DNA of 64,000 nt. Source: Bacteroides fragilis NCTC 9343. GTDB lineage: Bacteria > Bacteroidota > Bacteroidia > Bacteroidales > Bacteroidaceae. Every line of letters starts with the position of its first letter. Position 1 is the stretch's first letter. Where the stretch lies: assembly GCF_000025985.1 (NCBI RefSeq), contig NC_003228.3, forward strand, positions 3,410,001 through 3,474,000. The letters are read 5' to 3'. The notes below the pieces were generated by a model, which saw only the letters and a list, made by a program, of their open reading frames with translations, was not told the DNA's origin and searched no databases. This document shows, piece by piece, positions 10,035 to 18,113 of this stretch. The position numbers and the translations under genes were made by a program.

Positions 10035-10787
10035 TTAGTTGTAAATAATAATCTCGTGATTTATTTCTTTTTTCCGAAGATTCAGGCTAAAACAAATTTT
10101 ATCAATAACGTCTTCCAAAGACTCATCATAGCGGATACTCCCTGTAAAGGCACAATTTTTATTCACTTTATCGCTGATAATGATACGTGAACCATACATT
10201 TGGTTTATAATCCTAGTCAAATGTTCCAAATTAAATTGTGTAAAATTATAACGGCCGTTTTGCCACTCTATATTTTCTATTTGCCTTAATTGAGTCCCTG
10301 CATCAGCAGGATTATATACCAATTCCTGAAGTGGTTTCATCTCTATTTTATGTTGAGTCGATTCAACATTAAATTCAATGCTTCCATTAAACAAAGTAAT
10401 TTCATTGGCACTGGGATTGTTCTGCTTTATCAAAAAGCAAGTTCCTTTCACTTCGATAAAGGCTTTATCGATATACACCCTAAATTTTCTACCCATATTT
10501 TTGTGAACTTCGAACAAAGAATTACCTTTCAGCCATACATTCCGATGCTTCTTGAAATCTTCGGCAAAACGTATAGAACTTCCCGGCTGCATCCAGACCT
10601 TCGAACTATCTGGTAATAAATACATTCTGCTTTTCTGAGCTGTAATTTCAATATATTTATCCATCGGGGTACTACCTTCATTTAAATGCATCCAAAGTCC
10701 ACCGACAATCAAAACAAGAGCTACAGAAGCAGCAATATACCATAGTTCTAAAGGAACTAATGCTATATCACATAAAAAATAAAGAAG
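10035..10787 (-). pseudogene. FecR anti-sigma factor, membrane and periplasmic part (3' piece of a gene split by DNA inversion)
   Basis: The frame is open from a stop at 10790-10788 down to the stop at 10035. The recognisable FecR part starts at VPLELW (10757) and runs through one membrane segment (YIAASVALVLIVGGLWM) into the FecR domain (GSSIRFAEDF, FRVYIDKAFIEVKGTCFLI) and a DUF4974-like C-terminus, 235 residues from the Trp codon. A complete FecR also needs about 75 cytoplasmic sigma-binding residues; these are absent here and are encoded on the opposite strand at 10988-11227. No ATG with a plausible context precedes this piece; TTG at 10712 is the nearest possible start but lies in the membrane segment. 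The break coincides with inverted repeat IR-L (10744-10759), so this is a reversible split, not decay. It lies 37 bases upstream of susC. Confidence 0.88.
10744..10759. repeat. inverted repeat IR-L of the fecR invertible segment
   Basis: AGTTCTAAAGGAACTA. It is the exact reverse complement of 11202-11217 and is itself a dyad (AGTTC-N5-GAACT), as expected of a recombinase core site. It lies within the codons for V-P-L-E-L of the FecR 3' part. From memory, AGTTC-N5-GAACT is one of the inverted-repeat classes reported at invertible SusC-type loci of B. fragilis; this should be checked. Confidence 0.9.
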
Positions 10788-10894
10788 TTATTATTACCAA
10801 TTAATTTATTAGATATTATACTAAATATCAGAAGTTTAATAGATAGAAAAATAAACAACATGTATATTATAGATACCAGTCAAGAAACTTTTCT

Positions 10895-10945
10895 AAAAAA
10901 AAGTTGCTCTTGTCATGTGGTGGTAGATGGGGCTGTTGTGTATTT
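10895..10945 (+). promoter_or_regulatory. putative ECF-sigma-dependent promoter/leader for fecR, inside the invertible segment
   Basis: An A-rich run (CTAAAAAAAAGTTG near 10893-10906) is followed by GTCATGTGGTGGTAGATGG and TTGTGTATTTAG. I recall a similar A-run plus 'GTAGAT' block in front of fecR/susC genes of Bacteroides ECF-controlled loci. No TAnnTTTG housekeeping -7 element is present. It now drives only the 79-codon fecR fragment; after inversion it would face fecR-susC-susD. Assignment is by analogy and weak. Confidence 0.4.
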
Positions 10946-10987
10946 AGTTTTAGATAACACAAAATAAATCTAAATATAATTATTAAA

Positions 10988-11227
10988 ATGAATAAAAGTA
11001 ACAAAGAAACTAATCTGATCAAGAAGCTATTGGCAGATCAATTGGACAAGAAGGAACGCAAGAAACTCTATTATTCAAATTTAATAGAAAAACAAATGAG
11101 AAAACAATGGAAAGAAAATAAGAATACTCCGGTAGAAAATGAGATTGGAAATAAGATATGGGACAAGATCGAGAACCAATGCATAAAAGTTCACAAAAGA
11201 ATAGTTCCTTTAGAACTTATCCAATAA
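10988..11227 (+). CDS. FecR N-terminal cytoplasmic (sigma-binding) fragment, 5' piece of the split fecR
   Basis: 79 residues beginning MNKSNKETNLIKKLL and ending VHKRIVPLELIQ, very lysine-rich, no membrane segment. The layout (helical start, ...EIGNKIWDKIENQ... just before a basic stretch) is that of the cytoplasmic domain of Bacteroides FecR proteins, which normally runs into a membrane helix after about 75-95 residues. Here it stops two codons after the inverted repeat. If made, this soluble fragment could still touch the ECF sigma factor; in E. coli a cytoplasmic N-terminal fragment of FecR activates FecI constitutively, so the OFF orientation may not be silent for sigma activity. That last point is inference. 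Confidence 0.8.
   Translation: MNKSNKETNLIKKLLADQLDKKERKKLYYSNLIEKQMRKQWKENKNTPVENEIGNKIWDKIENQCIKVHKRIVPLELIQ
11202..11217. repeat. inverted repeat IR-R of the fecR invertible segment
   Basis: TAGTTCCTTTAGAACT, exact reverse complement of 10744-10759. Identity stops at both ends within one base, so the repeat is 16 bp. It overlaps the codons V-P-L-E-L of the fecR fragment, ten bases before its stop codon. Confidence 0.9.
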
Positions 11228-11388
11228 ATATATGTTGCTATTATTTTATTTATAAAGAGAAAGAACATATTACCCAATTAAGTGCATATAATAGGATAAT
11301 ATAGCCATAATACACCAAGATAAATTAAACAAAAAATGTTATTTTTTAATATTCTTGTAGAAATCGCAGCAATTTAGAACAAAAAGAT

Positions 11389-11396
11389 TACTTTTG
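11389..11396 (+). promoter_or_regulatory. -7 element of the ECF sigma gene promoter
   Basis: TACTTTTG matches the Bacteroides housekeeping -7 consensus TAnnTTTG. It lies 21 bases before the sigma-gene ATG, giving a very short leader. No clear -33 TTTG is seen at the right distance. The gap 11228-11417 holds nothing else recognisable. Confidence 0.5.
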
Positions 11397-11417
11397 CACC
11401 TCTAATTACTAAAACAG

Positions 11418-11966
11418 ATGCAAGAAAAAGAAACAGTCAGGAAATTAAAGCATGGCGATCAGGAAGCATTTGCTTTTTTATACAATCATTACTGGAAACA
11501 AGTTTATAATTTCACAAGACTCTATTTCACCGCCTCTATGGATATTGAGGAAATTGTGCAGGAAGTATTTGTGAAAGTATGGGAATCTCATCATTTCTTG
11601 GATGAAAACAAAAGTTTTGAAGGCTACCTCTTTATCATAACCCGAAACGTGATCTTCAATCATTCACGTAGGTATTACAAAGAGACAGCCCTCAAAATAA
11701 CAGCTATACAAGCAGTCGAAGAATCTTATGACATGGAGGGAGAGTTGGATGCCGCCGATTTAAAGAAATATATCGATGAACTTGTTATGCAACTCCCCCC
11801 CCGCCAACGAGAAGTATTCCGCATGAGCAGGGAACTGCACATGAGCAACAGAGAAATAGCAGAACACTTCTCTATTACTGAAAAAGCAATAGAGCGCCAT
11901 ATCAATCTGGCCCTGAAATTCCTCAAAAAGAACCTCAATTTATTCATGTTGTTTATGGCAGCTTAA
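11418..11966 (+). CDS. ECF-type RNA polymerase sigma factor (Bacteroides FecI-like group)
   Basis: 182 residues. Region 2 is at about 15-80 (DQEAFAFLYNHYW, DIEEIVQEVFVKVWE) and region 4 at about 120-175 (LPPRQREVFRMSRE, SNREIAEHFSITEKAIERHI, a helix-turn-helix). There is no region 1.1 or 3, as expected of ECF sigma factors. It stands divergent from fecR-susC; together with an STN-bearing SusC and FecR it makes the usual trans-envelope relay in which substrate at SusC frees or activates the sigma factor. Its own promoter looks housekeeping-type, so it is present in both switch orientations. It ends 18 bases before the convergent efflux outer-membrane gene. Confidence 0.93.
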   Translation: MQEKETVRKLKHGDQEAFAFLYNHYWKQVYNFTRLYFTASMDIEEIVQEVFVKVWESHHFLDENKSFEGYLFIITRNVIFNHSRRYYKETALKITAIQAVEESYDMEGELDAADLKKYIDELVMQLPPRQREVFRMSRELHMSNREIAEHFSITEKAIERHINLALKFLKKNLNLFMLFMAA

Positions 11967-11984
11967 CATCCAACCAAGATTCTG

Positions 11985-13361
11985 TCATTGCACCTGCCAT
12001 CCGCCCCCCAGAGCCTTATACACTTGTACTACAGCGATCAATTCGTCCCTTATCGCATTGCTGAGTCCGATTTGGGCATCGAAATATCCACGCTGGGCAT
12101 CGAGCACATCAAGGTAGTTCGTCACCCCATTGATATATTGTAATTGTGCCAAGTCTACATAACTCTTAGCCGAACGTTCCAATTTCGCACGAAGGTCGTA
12201 TACCTCCTTAATCTTATTGAAGTTGACAATCGAATTGCGCGTCTCTTTGAAAGCAGTCAGGACAGCCTTTTCATAGCTGTGCACTTCAGCTTCATAAGCG
12301 GCTTTCTTTGCTTTGAGAGCGGCACGATTTTTTCCCCAACCAAAAATAGGCGTAAGTAAAGCACCTTCCATAATGCTATAAGGCGATTTCAACAGTTCGG
12401 AGAGAGCGGTACTTTCCGACCCTACCCTACCGGTAAGTGAAATACGTGGAAACATATTCGTATAAGCCACTCCTACCCGGGCATTGGCAGCAATCAATTT
12501 CTGTTCAGCCTGACGAATATCAGGGCGACGTTCCAATAATCCGGAAGGCAACCCGACAGGTAACTCTTGTGGAAAGTTAAACTCCTGCAACAAACGGCTA
12601 CGGGTAATTTTGTTGGGATATTCACCAGCTAGAAAAGCTATATCGTTTTCTTTCAGAGATATTTTACGTTCCAGATCGGGCACCAGTGTTGCAGTACGTG
12701 CCAACTCAACCTGAGACTGACGATAAGAAGTTTCAGATGTCAAACCTCCTTCGAAACGGATGCGGGCAAGACGCATGCCTTCCTCACGTGCTTTCAATGT
12801 TTGGCGAACAATATCCAATTCCGTATCGAGAGCTACAAGTTCATAGTATGCCTGCGCTACTTCGGCTATGATAGTCATGCGAAGGGCACGTTGTGCCTCC
12901 ACAGACTGAAGGTACTCGGCAATGCTGGCGGAACGCGCCCAACGAAGATTTCCCCACAGATCGAGTTCCCAAGAGAAAAGAAGCTGCGCTTCAAAAGTAT
13001 CGCTACGCTTGAAAGCATCACCACCGTGGTTTTCATTTTCTCTCTCCGCAGTCACGGTACCTCTAATGTCAGGCAACAGATTTGCTGTTGAAATACGTTT
13101 TTGCGCAGCCATCTCCTTGACACGGGCAGCAGCTATCAGCATGTCTTTATTGTGTTCCAAGGCCCTGTCTATCAGACTCCGAAGGGTACTGTCAGTGTAA
13201 ATCTGCCACCATTCCTTATCTCCGAAACTCAAGCTGTCCTGATGTTGCGCCAGACTATCGGGCAGATTCAGTTCCGGACGGACATAACTTTTTCCTATTT
13301 TACAGGAACCTAAAGTTAATACAACTAATAAAAGAGTAATATATAAATAGCTTCTTTTCAT
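11985..13361 (-). CDS. RND efflux outer-membrane factor, NodT/OprM-type lipoprotein
   Basis: 458 residues. A lipoprotein signal ends LGSC (Cys20), followed by KIGKSYVRPELNLPDS, the usual start of CusC/OprM-type channels. Two OEP repeats (about 65-255 and 275-455) carry the alternating helices of TolC-like tunnels and markers such as LLERRPDIRQAEQKL and NAIRDELIAVVQVYKALGGGW at the C-terminus. It is the exit duct of the tripartite pump encoded with the permease 3 bases upstream and the adaptor at 17795. Substrates are unknown; HAE1-type pumps mostly move hydrophobic drugs, dyes or bile-like molecules. Confidence 0.94.
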   Translation of the reverse strand: MKRSYLYITLLLVVLTLGSCKIGKSYVRPELNLPDSLAQHQDSLSFGDKEWWQIYTDSTLRSLIDRALEHNKDMLIAAARVKEMAAQKRISTANLLPDIRGTVTAERENENHGGDAFKRSDTFEAQLLFSWELDLWGNLRWARSASIAEYLQSVEAQRALRMTIIAEVAQAYYELVALDTELDIVRQTLKAREEGMRLARIRFEGGLTSETSYRQSQVELARTATLVPDLERKISLKENDIAFLAGEYPNKITRSRLLQEFNFPQELPVGLPSGLLERRPDIRQAEQKLIAANARVGVAYTNMFPRISLTGRVGSESTALSELLKSPYSIMEGALLTPIFGWGKNRAALKAKKAAYEAEVHSYEKAVLTAFKETRNSIVNFNKIKEVYDLRAKLERSAKSYVDLAQLQYINGVTNYLDVLDAQRGYFDAQIGLSNAIRDELIAVVQVYKALGGGWQVQ

Positions 13362-13364
13362 AAT

Positions 13365-16300
13365 TCAATCAGTTTTCTTTTTAGACTTGAACGGTAATTT
13401 CACGTTCACATTCGGTACATTTTTCAGTTTTGCCTTTGTCTTATAAACCAGCACAAAGAAGAATGGAACCAGAATAATGCCCACTACAATGGCAAAGATC
13501 ATTCCGAAAAAGACTCCTGTACCAATAGCAGCACGGCTTGCCGAACCGGGACCGGTTGCCAGCACCATCGGAAGCATACCCAGCACAAAGGCGAGGGAAG
13601 TCATCAAGATGGGGCGAAAACGCAATTGGGCGGCATGGATGGCAGACTGTATTAAATCACCTCCACGGTCTACCTGCACTTTGGCAAACTCTACAATCAG
13701 GATGGCATTTTTTGCTGCCAACCCGACAAGCATCACCAGTCCGATCTGGAAATATACATCGTTTTCCAATCCGCAAACCCATACTCCCAGATAAGCCCCC
13801 AAGGCAGCCACCGGCAAAGAGAGTAACACAGCAATCGGTACCGTCCAACTTTCGTACTGTGCTGCCAGGAAAAGGAATACAAATAGGAACACCAGCGCCA
13901 ATACCAATCCGGTCTGTCCTCCCGCCTTTTTCTCCTGATAGGAAAGCCCACTCCACTCCAGTCCGATATTATCGGGCAAATGATACCGGGCAATCTGCTC
14001 CATAATCTCCATAGCCTGTCCGGAACTATACCCCTGTGCCGCCTCACCGCGGAATACAGCAGTAGTAAACATATTGAAACGTTTAATGCTGCCGGGACCC
14101 GTAGTATATGATGCGTTTCCCAAAGAAGTCAGCGGAATCATAGCCCCGTTGGAAGCCTTCACGAAGAACAAGTTAATATTGTCCTTATGTTCCCGATAGG
14201 GTGCCTCAGCCTGAATGTATACCTTATAGATACGGTTGAACATATTGAAGTCATTTACATAAACCGAACCGGTATAAGCTTTCATTGTTGAAAAAACATC
14301 CGCCAAAGGCACACCTAGCATCTTCACTTTATCACGGTCCACATCGAAATAAAGCTGTGGAATATCCGACTGAAGTGAAGAAGAAAGTCCCGTCAACTCT
14401 TTGCGCTGAGAGGCATAATACATCAGCGTATCCGCCGCCTGCACCAAATTTTCGAAAGTAGCCTCGCCACGAGCCTCCAGTTGCATCTCAAAACCACCCG
14501 AGGTTCCCAAACCGGGAATAACAGGAGGAGTAGAAAGATAGACTTTACACTCCGGATACTCACTCAGGTCGTGACGGACGTTTGACATAATCTCATCAAT
14601 TGATGTATCCTTGCGGTCTTCCCACGGCTTCAAGATAACAGTCAATTCACTACGAGCCTGATTGCTACCTACACGGGGACTACTTCCGGTAACATTCTGT
14701 ACATAGGCTATATACGGATTCTTTTCCAGATAAGTGATGGCACGATCCGTCACCTCCCGGGTACGTTCCAGCGTAGCACCTTCTGGCAATTCCAACTCTA
14801 TCTTGAAGTACCCTTGGTCTTCCACCGGAAGGAAACTTGTCGGAATCAACCGGTGAATCAACAAAATACCAATAAGCACCACTCCGAAACCGGCCAATAC
14901 ACGACGCGGATTACCGATTACCCTACGGATAGCGATTACATATTTATGATTGCCCACGTTCAACCAATGGTTGATTTTACGGAAAACAATGTTCTTCTTT
15001 TTGCCATTGTCCGGTTTCAGAATCAGCGAACACATGACCGGACTCAGAGTCAGCGCCACAACAGTCGAAATCAGTACGGATACAGCGATGGTAATAGTAA
15101 ACTGGCGGTAAAGTTGGCCCGTAATTCCGCTGAGGAAGCTCACCGGCACAAATACGGCACAAAGTACCAGCGAGGTAGCAATCAACGCACCTGCCAATCC
15201 ATTCATGGCTTTCTTGGTAGCTTCATATGGCGGCAACTTCTCTTCCTCCATAATACGCTCTACATTTTCCACCACTACAATAGCATCATCCACCACAATA
15301 CCGATGGCAAGAATCAACCCGAGCAATGTCAATATGTTCAGCGAGAAACCGAAAATCAGCATGAAACCAAATGTACCGATCAGTGAAATAGGAACGGCAA
15401 CAATCGGAATCAACGTAGCCCGCCAACTCTGCAAAGAAAGATAAACGACGAGTACTACCAGGATCAATGCTTCAAACAAGGTCTTATAAACTTCATGAAT
15501 AGACTCGGAAATATAAGTCGTCATATCGAACGGAACCTCATAGCTCAGCCCTTCAGGGAAGTTTTTACTGATTTCATCCATCGCCTCTTTTACACTTTTC
15601 GCTACTTCCATTGCGTTAGCGCCCGGAAGCATATAAATTCCCAGAACGGCAGCATTCTTACCATTGATGCCACTCTCCGTACTATATGATGAGGCTTCCA
15701 GTGAAACTCGTGCCACATCGCGCAGACGAATGATAGAGCCATTTGTATTGGCACGAATCACAATATTTTCGAATTGTTCTACAGTAGAAAGACGTCCCTG
15801 CGTAGTGATAGGGATTGTCACATCGAGCCCCTTCACCGGTTGCTGCCCAAGTACACCGGCAGCCGATTCACGATTCTGATCCTTCAAAGCATTCTGCAAA
15901 TCCTGCACAGTCAGCCCGAAGTTAGCTAATTTATCCGGTTCTGCCCAGATTTGCATGGCATAATAACGGCTACCGATATTCGACACACGTCCTACTCCCG
16001 GAATACGGCGGATTACATCGAGTACATTAATCGTCGCAAAATTACTCAAATAGATTTCGTCAAATTTCGGATCGGACGACATCAATGTAAGGGTCATCAA
16101 CTGGCTGGGCGCCTGCTTTTCAACTGAAATTCCGTTTTGAATAACTTCAGCCGGCAAACGGCTTTCCGCCAGCTTCACCCGGTTCTGAATTTCTACAGCG
16201 GCCAGGTCCGGATCGGCAGAAACATCAAAAGTAACCGTTGCCGAGAAGCCTCCGGAGTTGGAACTGTTCGACTCCATATAAAGCATACCCGGTGTTCCGT

Positions 16301-16511
16301 TAATCTCCTGTTCGATGGGAGTTGCTACAGCCTGCGAAACCGTAAGCGCACTGGCTCCCGGATAAGAGGCACTGATCTTCACTACCGGAGGAGTGATCTG
16401 CGGATACTGGTCGACAGGCAACATGGTCAGTCCGATGATGCCGATGATGACTATCAGTATCGAGATAACGATCGAGAAAACAGGTCTATCTATAAAAAAA
16501 CTAACTTTCAT
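13365..16511 (-). CDS. RND multidrug efflux permease (HAE1/AcrB-MexB type)
   Basis: 1048 residues from the ATG at 16511-16509 (MKVSFFIDRPVFSIVISIL, the family-typical start). An open frame continues 11 codons further upstream, but those codons come from a GC-rich intergenic palindrome and should not be translated. Twelve membrane helices in two repeats, two large periplasmic loops, the proton-relay acidic pair in IGIVVDDAIVVVENVER and the matching Lys in VGLAAKNAILIVEFA are all present. It takes substrates from the periplasm/outer leaflet and passes them to the TolC-like protein. The outer-membrane gene starts 3 bases after its stop, so these two are co-translated. Confidence 0.95.
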   Translation of the reverse strand: MKVSFFIDRPVFSIVISILIVIIGIIGLTMLPVDQYPQITPPVVKISASYPGASALTVSQAVATPIEQEINGTPGMLYMESNSSNSGGFSATVTFDVSADPDLAAVEIQNRVKLAESRLPAEVIQNGISVEKQAPSQLMTLTLMSSDPKFDEIYLSNFATINVLDVIRRIPGVGRVSNIGSRYYAMQIWAEPDKLANFGLTVQDLQNALKDQNRESAAGVLGQQPVKGLDVTIPITTQGRLSTVEQFENIVIRANTNGSIIRLRDVARVSLEASSYSTESGINGKNAAVLGIYMLPGANAMEVAKSVKEAMDEISKNFPEGLSYEVPFDMTTYISESIHEVYKTLFEALILVVLVVYLSLQSWRATLIPIVAVPISLIGTFGFMLIFGFSLNILTLLGLILAIGIVVDDAIVVVENVERIMEEEKLPPYEATKKAMNGLAGALIATSLVLCAVFVPVSFLSGITGQLYRQFTITIAVSVLISTVVALTLSPVMCSLILKPDNGKKKNIVFRKINHWLNVGNHKYVIAIRRVIGNPRRVLAGFGVVLIGILLIHRLIPTSFLPVEDQGYFKIELELPEGATLERTREVTDRAITYLEKNPYIAYVQNVTGSSPRVGSNQARSELTVILKPWEDRKDTSIDEIMSNVRHDLSEYPECKVYLSTPPVIPGLGTSGGFEMQLEARGEATFENLVQAADTLMYYASQRKELTGLSSSLQSDIPQLYFDVDRDKVKMLGVPLADVFSTMKAYTGSVYVNDFNMFNRIYKVYIQAEAPYREHKDNINLFFVKASNGAMIPLTSLGNASYTTGPGSIKRFNMFTTAVFRGEAAQGYSSGQAMEIMEQIARYHLPDNIGLEWSGLSYQEKKAGGQTGLVLALVFLFVFLFLAAQYESWTVPIAVLLSLPVAALGAYLGVWVCGLENDVYFQIGLVMLVGLAAKNAILIVEFAKVQVDRGGDLIQSAIHAAQLRFRPILMTSLAFVLGMLPMVLATGPGSASRAAIGTGVFFGMIFAIVVGIILVPFFFVLVYKTKAKLKNVPNVNVKLPFKSKKKTD

Positions 16512-16523
16512 ATTCAGTAAGGT

Positions 16524-16557
16524 CTCACCCCGCCCCTCTCCCAACGAGAGGGAGGAA
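16524..16557. repeat. GC-rich REP-like palindrome between adaptor and permease genes
   Basis: CCCTCTC (16534-16540) pairs with GAGAGGG (16546-16552) next to a CTCACCCCGCC tract. The GC content is far above the surroundings. Very similar 'CTCACCCC...CCTCTCC...GAGAGGG' elements are dispersed in many bacterial genomes (from memory). It sits in the 93-base gap between two operon genes, so it may tune mRNA stability rather than end transcription. Confidence 0.5.
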
Positions 16558-16604
16558 GAGTTTCTTTTAAATTATACGTTTTTATCTATCTCAGGAAAAG
16601 GGAA

Positions 16605-17795
16605 TCACTCAGTCTCTTTTTTCTCAGCTGACGGCTGGGGTAAAGTGGCTCTCACTTTCATTCCCGGTGTCAGCTTGTGATACCCTTCCACCACCACTTC
16701 TTCACCTGCACCCAAACCTCTCTCCACAACGAGTTTATTACCAAATTCAGGTCCCAACTCAATGAACCGTTTCTCTGCCGTAGAATCTCTGCGCATCACA
16801 TAAATATATGCTCCGCCTTTCTCGATAGTCACTGCTTTATGCGGTACAACGATGGCTCCTTCACGTACATCCAAGAGCAGCTTTACCTTCGTAAACTGTC
16901 CCGGAAGCAATACCTGTTTCGGGTTCGGCATCTCCGCTCTTACCGAAAAAGTACCGGTCTGCGGATCTACCTGAGGTTCGGCAAAATCCACATATCCTTT
17001 ATAAGGGTATACCGTATTATCCGCTAAGGTAATGGTGATGTTCGGCTGCCAGGAACGGGAAGAGTCCTGCTGACCGATATTGATATTACGTTCTTTGCTC
17101 TTCAGATAATCCAGAGCAGTCATGCTGAAGTCCACCAGCACCGTATCACTCTTCACAACTGTAGCCAAAAGCGATTTTCCACCCGGTCCCACCAGTGTCC
17201 CCAAATCCACATTACGTTCGCTGATGTGTCCGGACAACGGCGAACGGACCAATGTATAACCCAACTCCAACTCTGCCTGCGCCAGGTCCGCCTCACTCAT
17301 GGCAACGGTTGCCACCGCACTTTCATAGGCCGCCTCCGCATTGTCCAGATCTAACTGGCTGGCCGCATTCTGGGCATACAAAGGCTTGATACGTTCCAAA
17401 TCCCGCTTTGCTTTCAATGCCTGTGCTTCATCTTTTTTCAGTTGTGCCCGTGCTTTATCTGCCTTTGCACGATATTGATCCTGATTGATCACAAAAAGCA
17501 CCTGATTTTTATTCACATACGTTCCCTCGGCAAAGAGCATACTTTCCAGATACCCCTCCACACGGGCCCGCACTTCCACAAATTGTTGTGCACGTATGCG
17601 CCCCACATACTCACCGAAAATCTCTACATTATCCCTTTCTGCGGGCTCTACAATTACAGTCGGCACTTCCGGCTCTACTTTATGTGGTCGTGTCAGAATC
17701 CAGTAAATGCCTGCCACCAAAGCCAAACAGACGATGCCTGCAATTGTTCTTTTTCTCCTCAGTTTTAGCTCTTTTCTCGTAAAAAACAGTCTCAT
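16605..17795 (-). CDS. RND efflux periplasmic adaptor (membrane fusion protein)
   Basis: 396 residues with a basic N-terminus and one membrane anchor (about 16-34). The layout is AcrA/MexA-like: a lipoyl half-motif, a helical hairpin at about 95-170 (KADKARAQLKKDEAQALKAK, coiled coil), the second lipoyl half (LGYTLVRSPLSGHISERNVD), then beta-barrel and membrane-proximal domains ending LTPGMKVRATLPQ. It joins the inner-membrane permease to the outer-membrane duct. It is the first gene of the three-gene efflux operon; control is likely from the region 17796-18113. No lipobox is seen, so it is held by the helix. Confidence 0.94.
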   Translation of the reverse strand: MRLFFTRKELKLRRKRTIAGIVCLALVAGIYWILTRPHKVEPEVPTVIVEPAERDNVEIFGEYVGRIRAQQFVEVRARVEGYLESMLFAEGTYVNKNQVLFVINQDQYRAKADKARAQLKKDEAQALKAKRDLERIKPLYAQNAASQLDLDNAEAAYESAVATVAMSEADLAQAELELGYTLVRSPLSGHISERNVDLGTLVGPGGKSLLATVVKSDTVLVDFSMTALDYLKSKERNINIGQQDSSRSWQPNITITLADNTVYPYKGYVDFAEPQVDPQTGTFSVRAEMPNPKQVLLPGQFTKVKLLLDVREGAIVVPHKAVTIEKGGAYIYVMRRDSTAEKRFIELGPEFGNKLVVERGLGAGEEVVVEGYHKLTPGMKVRATLPQPSAEKKETE

Positions 17796-18113
17796 GCTTG
17801 TTTGTATTATTAAAATTAACTTATCCTTTATTAGCTACCTTACAAATCAGATACCAAATTATACCTGAACCGATCTTTTCAACTAAAAGCGCCTCCATAC
17901 GTCTTACAAAGGCAATTTTAATGATTTACCGAACTTAGTTGCCATTCGTTAAAAGTGTGGAATTATGCCCATTAGTGTAGAATAATTCCACAAAAGGGCC
18001 GCAAAGATAATTCTTTTCTGCATAAGTTCCATAACTTTCACTTTTAATGGCATTCGCTACTTATTTATCAAATAATAGTATAAATTTGTAGTAACATTCA
18101 TAATAACACTATA
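17796..18113. other. divergent intergenic region between the efflux operon and the patatin gene
   Basis: 318 bases carrying both start regions. It contains a dyad/direct-repeat operator candidate (17954-17992, listed separately) and a TAAATTTG sequence at 18081-18088 on the plus strand that matches TAnnTTTG and probably serves the patatin gene, 26 bases upstream of its ATG. No regulator gene adjoins the region. Confidence 0.5.
17954..17992. promoter_or_regulatory. operator-like site: 20-bp-spaced direct repeats plus an 11-bp dyad
   Basis: AGTGTGGAATTAT (from 17954) recurs as AGTGTAGAATAAT (from 17974), exactly 20 bp away, two helical turns. The same bases also form a dyad: TGTGGAATTAT (17956-17966) and ATAATTCCACA (17982-17992). 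Direct repeats at about 20 bp suit AraC-family regulators; the dyad suits a TetR/MarR dimer. Position between the efflux and patatin genes suggests control of the efflux operon. No regulator is encoded nearby. Confidence 0.45.

Larger units (their letters stand above)
10744..11217. other. invertible DNA segment (phase switch) carrying the 5' part of fecR and its promoter region
   Basis: A 474-bp segment bounded by 16-bp perfect inverted repeats. It holds the first 77 FecR codons in plus orientation plus the upstream control region, while the rest of fecR lies outside on the minus strand. Both repeat copies encode V-P-L-E-L in the same codon phase, so inversion by crossover inside the repeat joins ...KRIVPLEL to WYIAASVAL... 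in frame and gives a 312-residue FecR whose ATG would lie at 10973 on the minus strand, directly upstream of susC. In the present orientation neither FecR nor the promoter faces susC. The segment is AT-rich. No invertase gene is in the window, so the recombinase acts from elsewhere. Confidence 0.88.

Noticed and set aside
10035..10712. FecR as a complete 225-residue protein starting at TTG 10712
   Set aside because: That start lies within the membrane helix and would remove the sigma-binding domain; the missing part is found across the inverted repeat.
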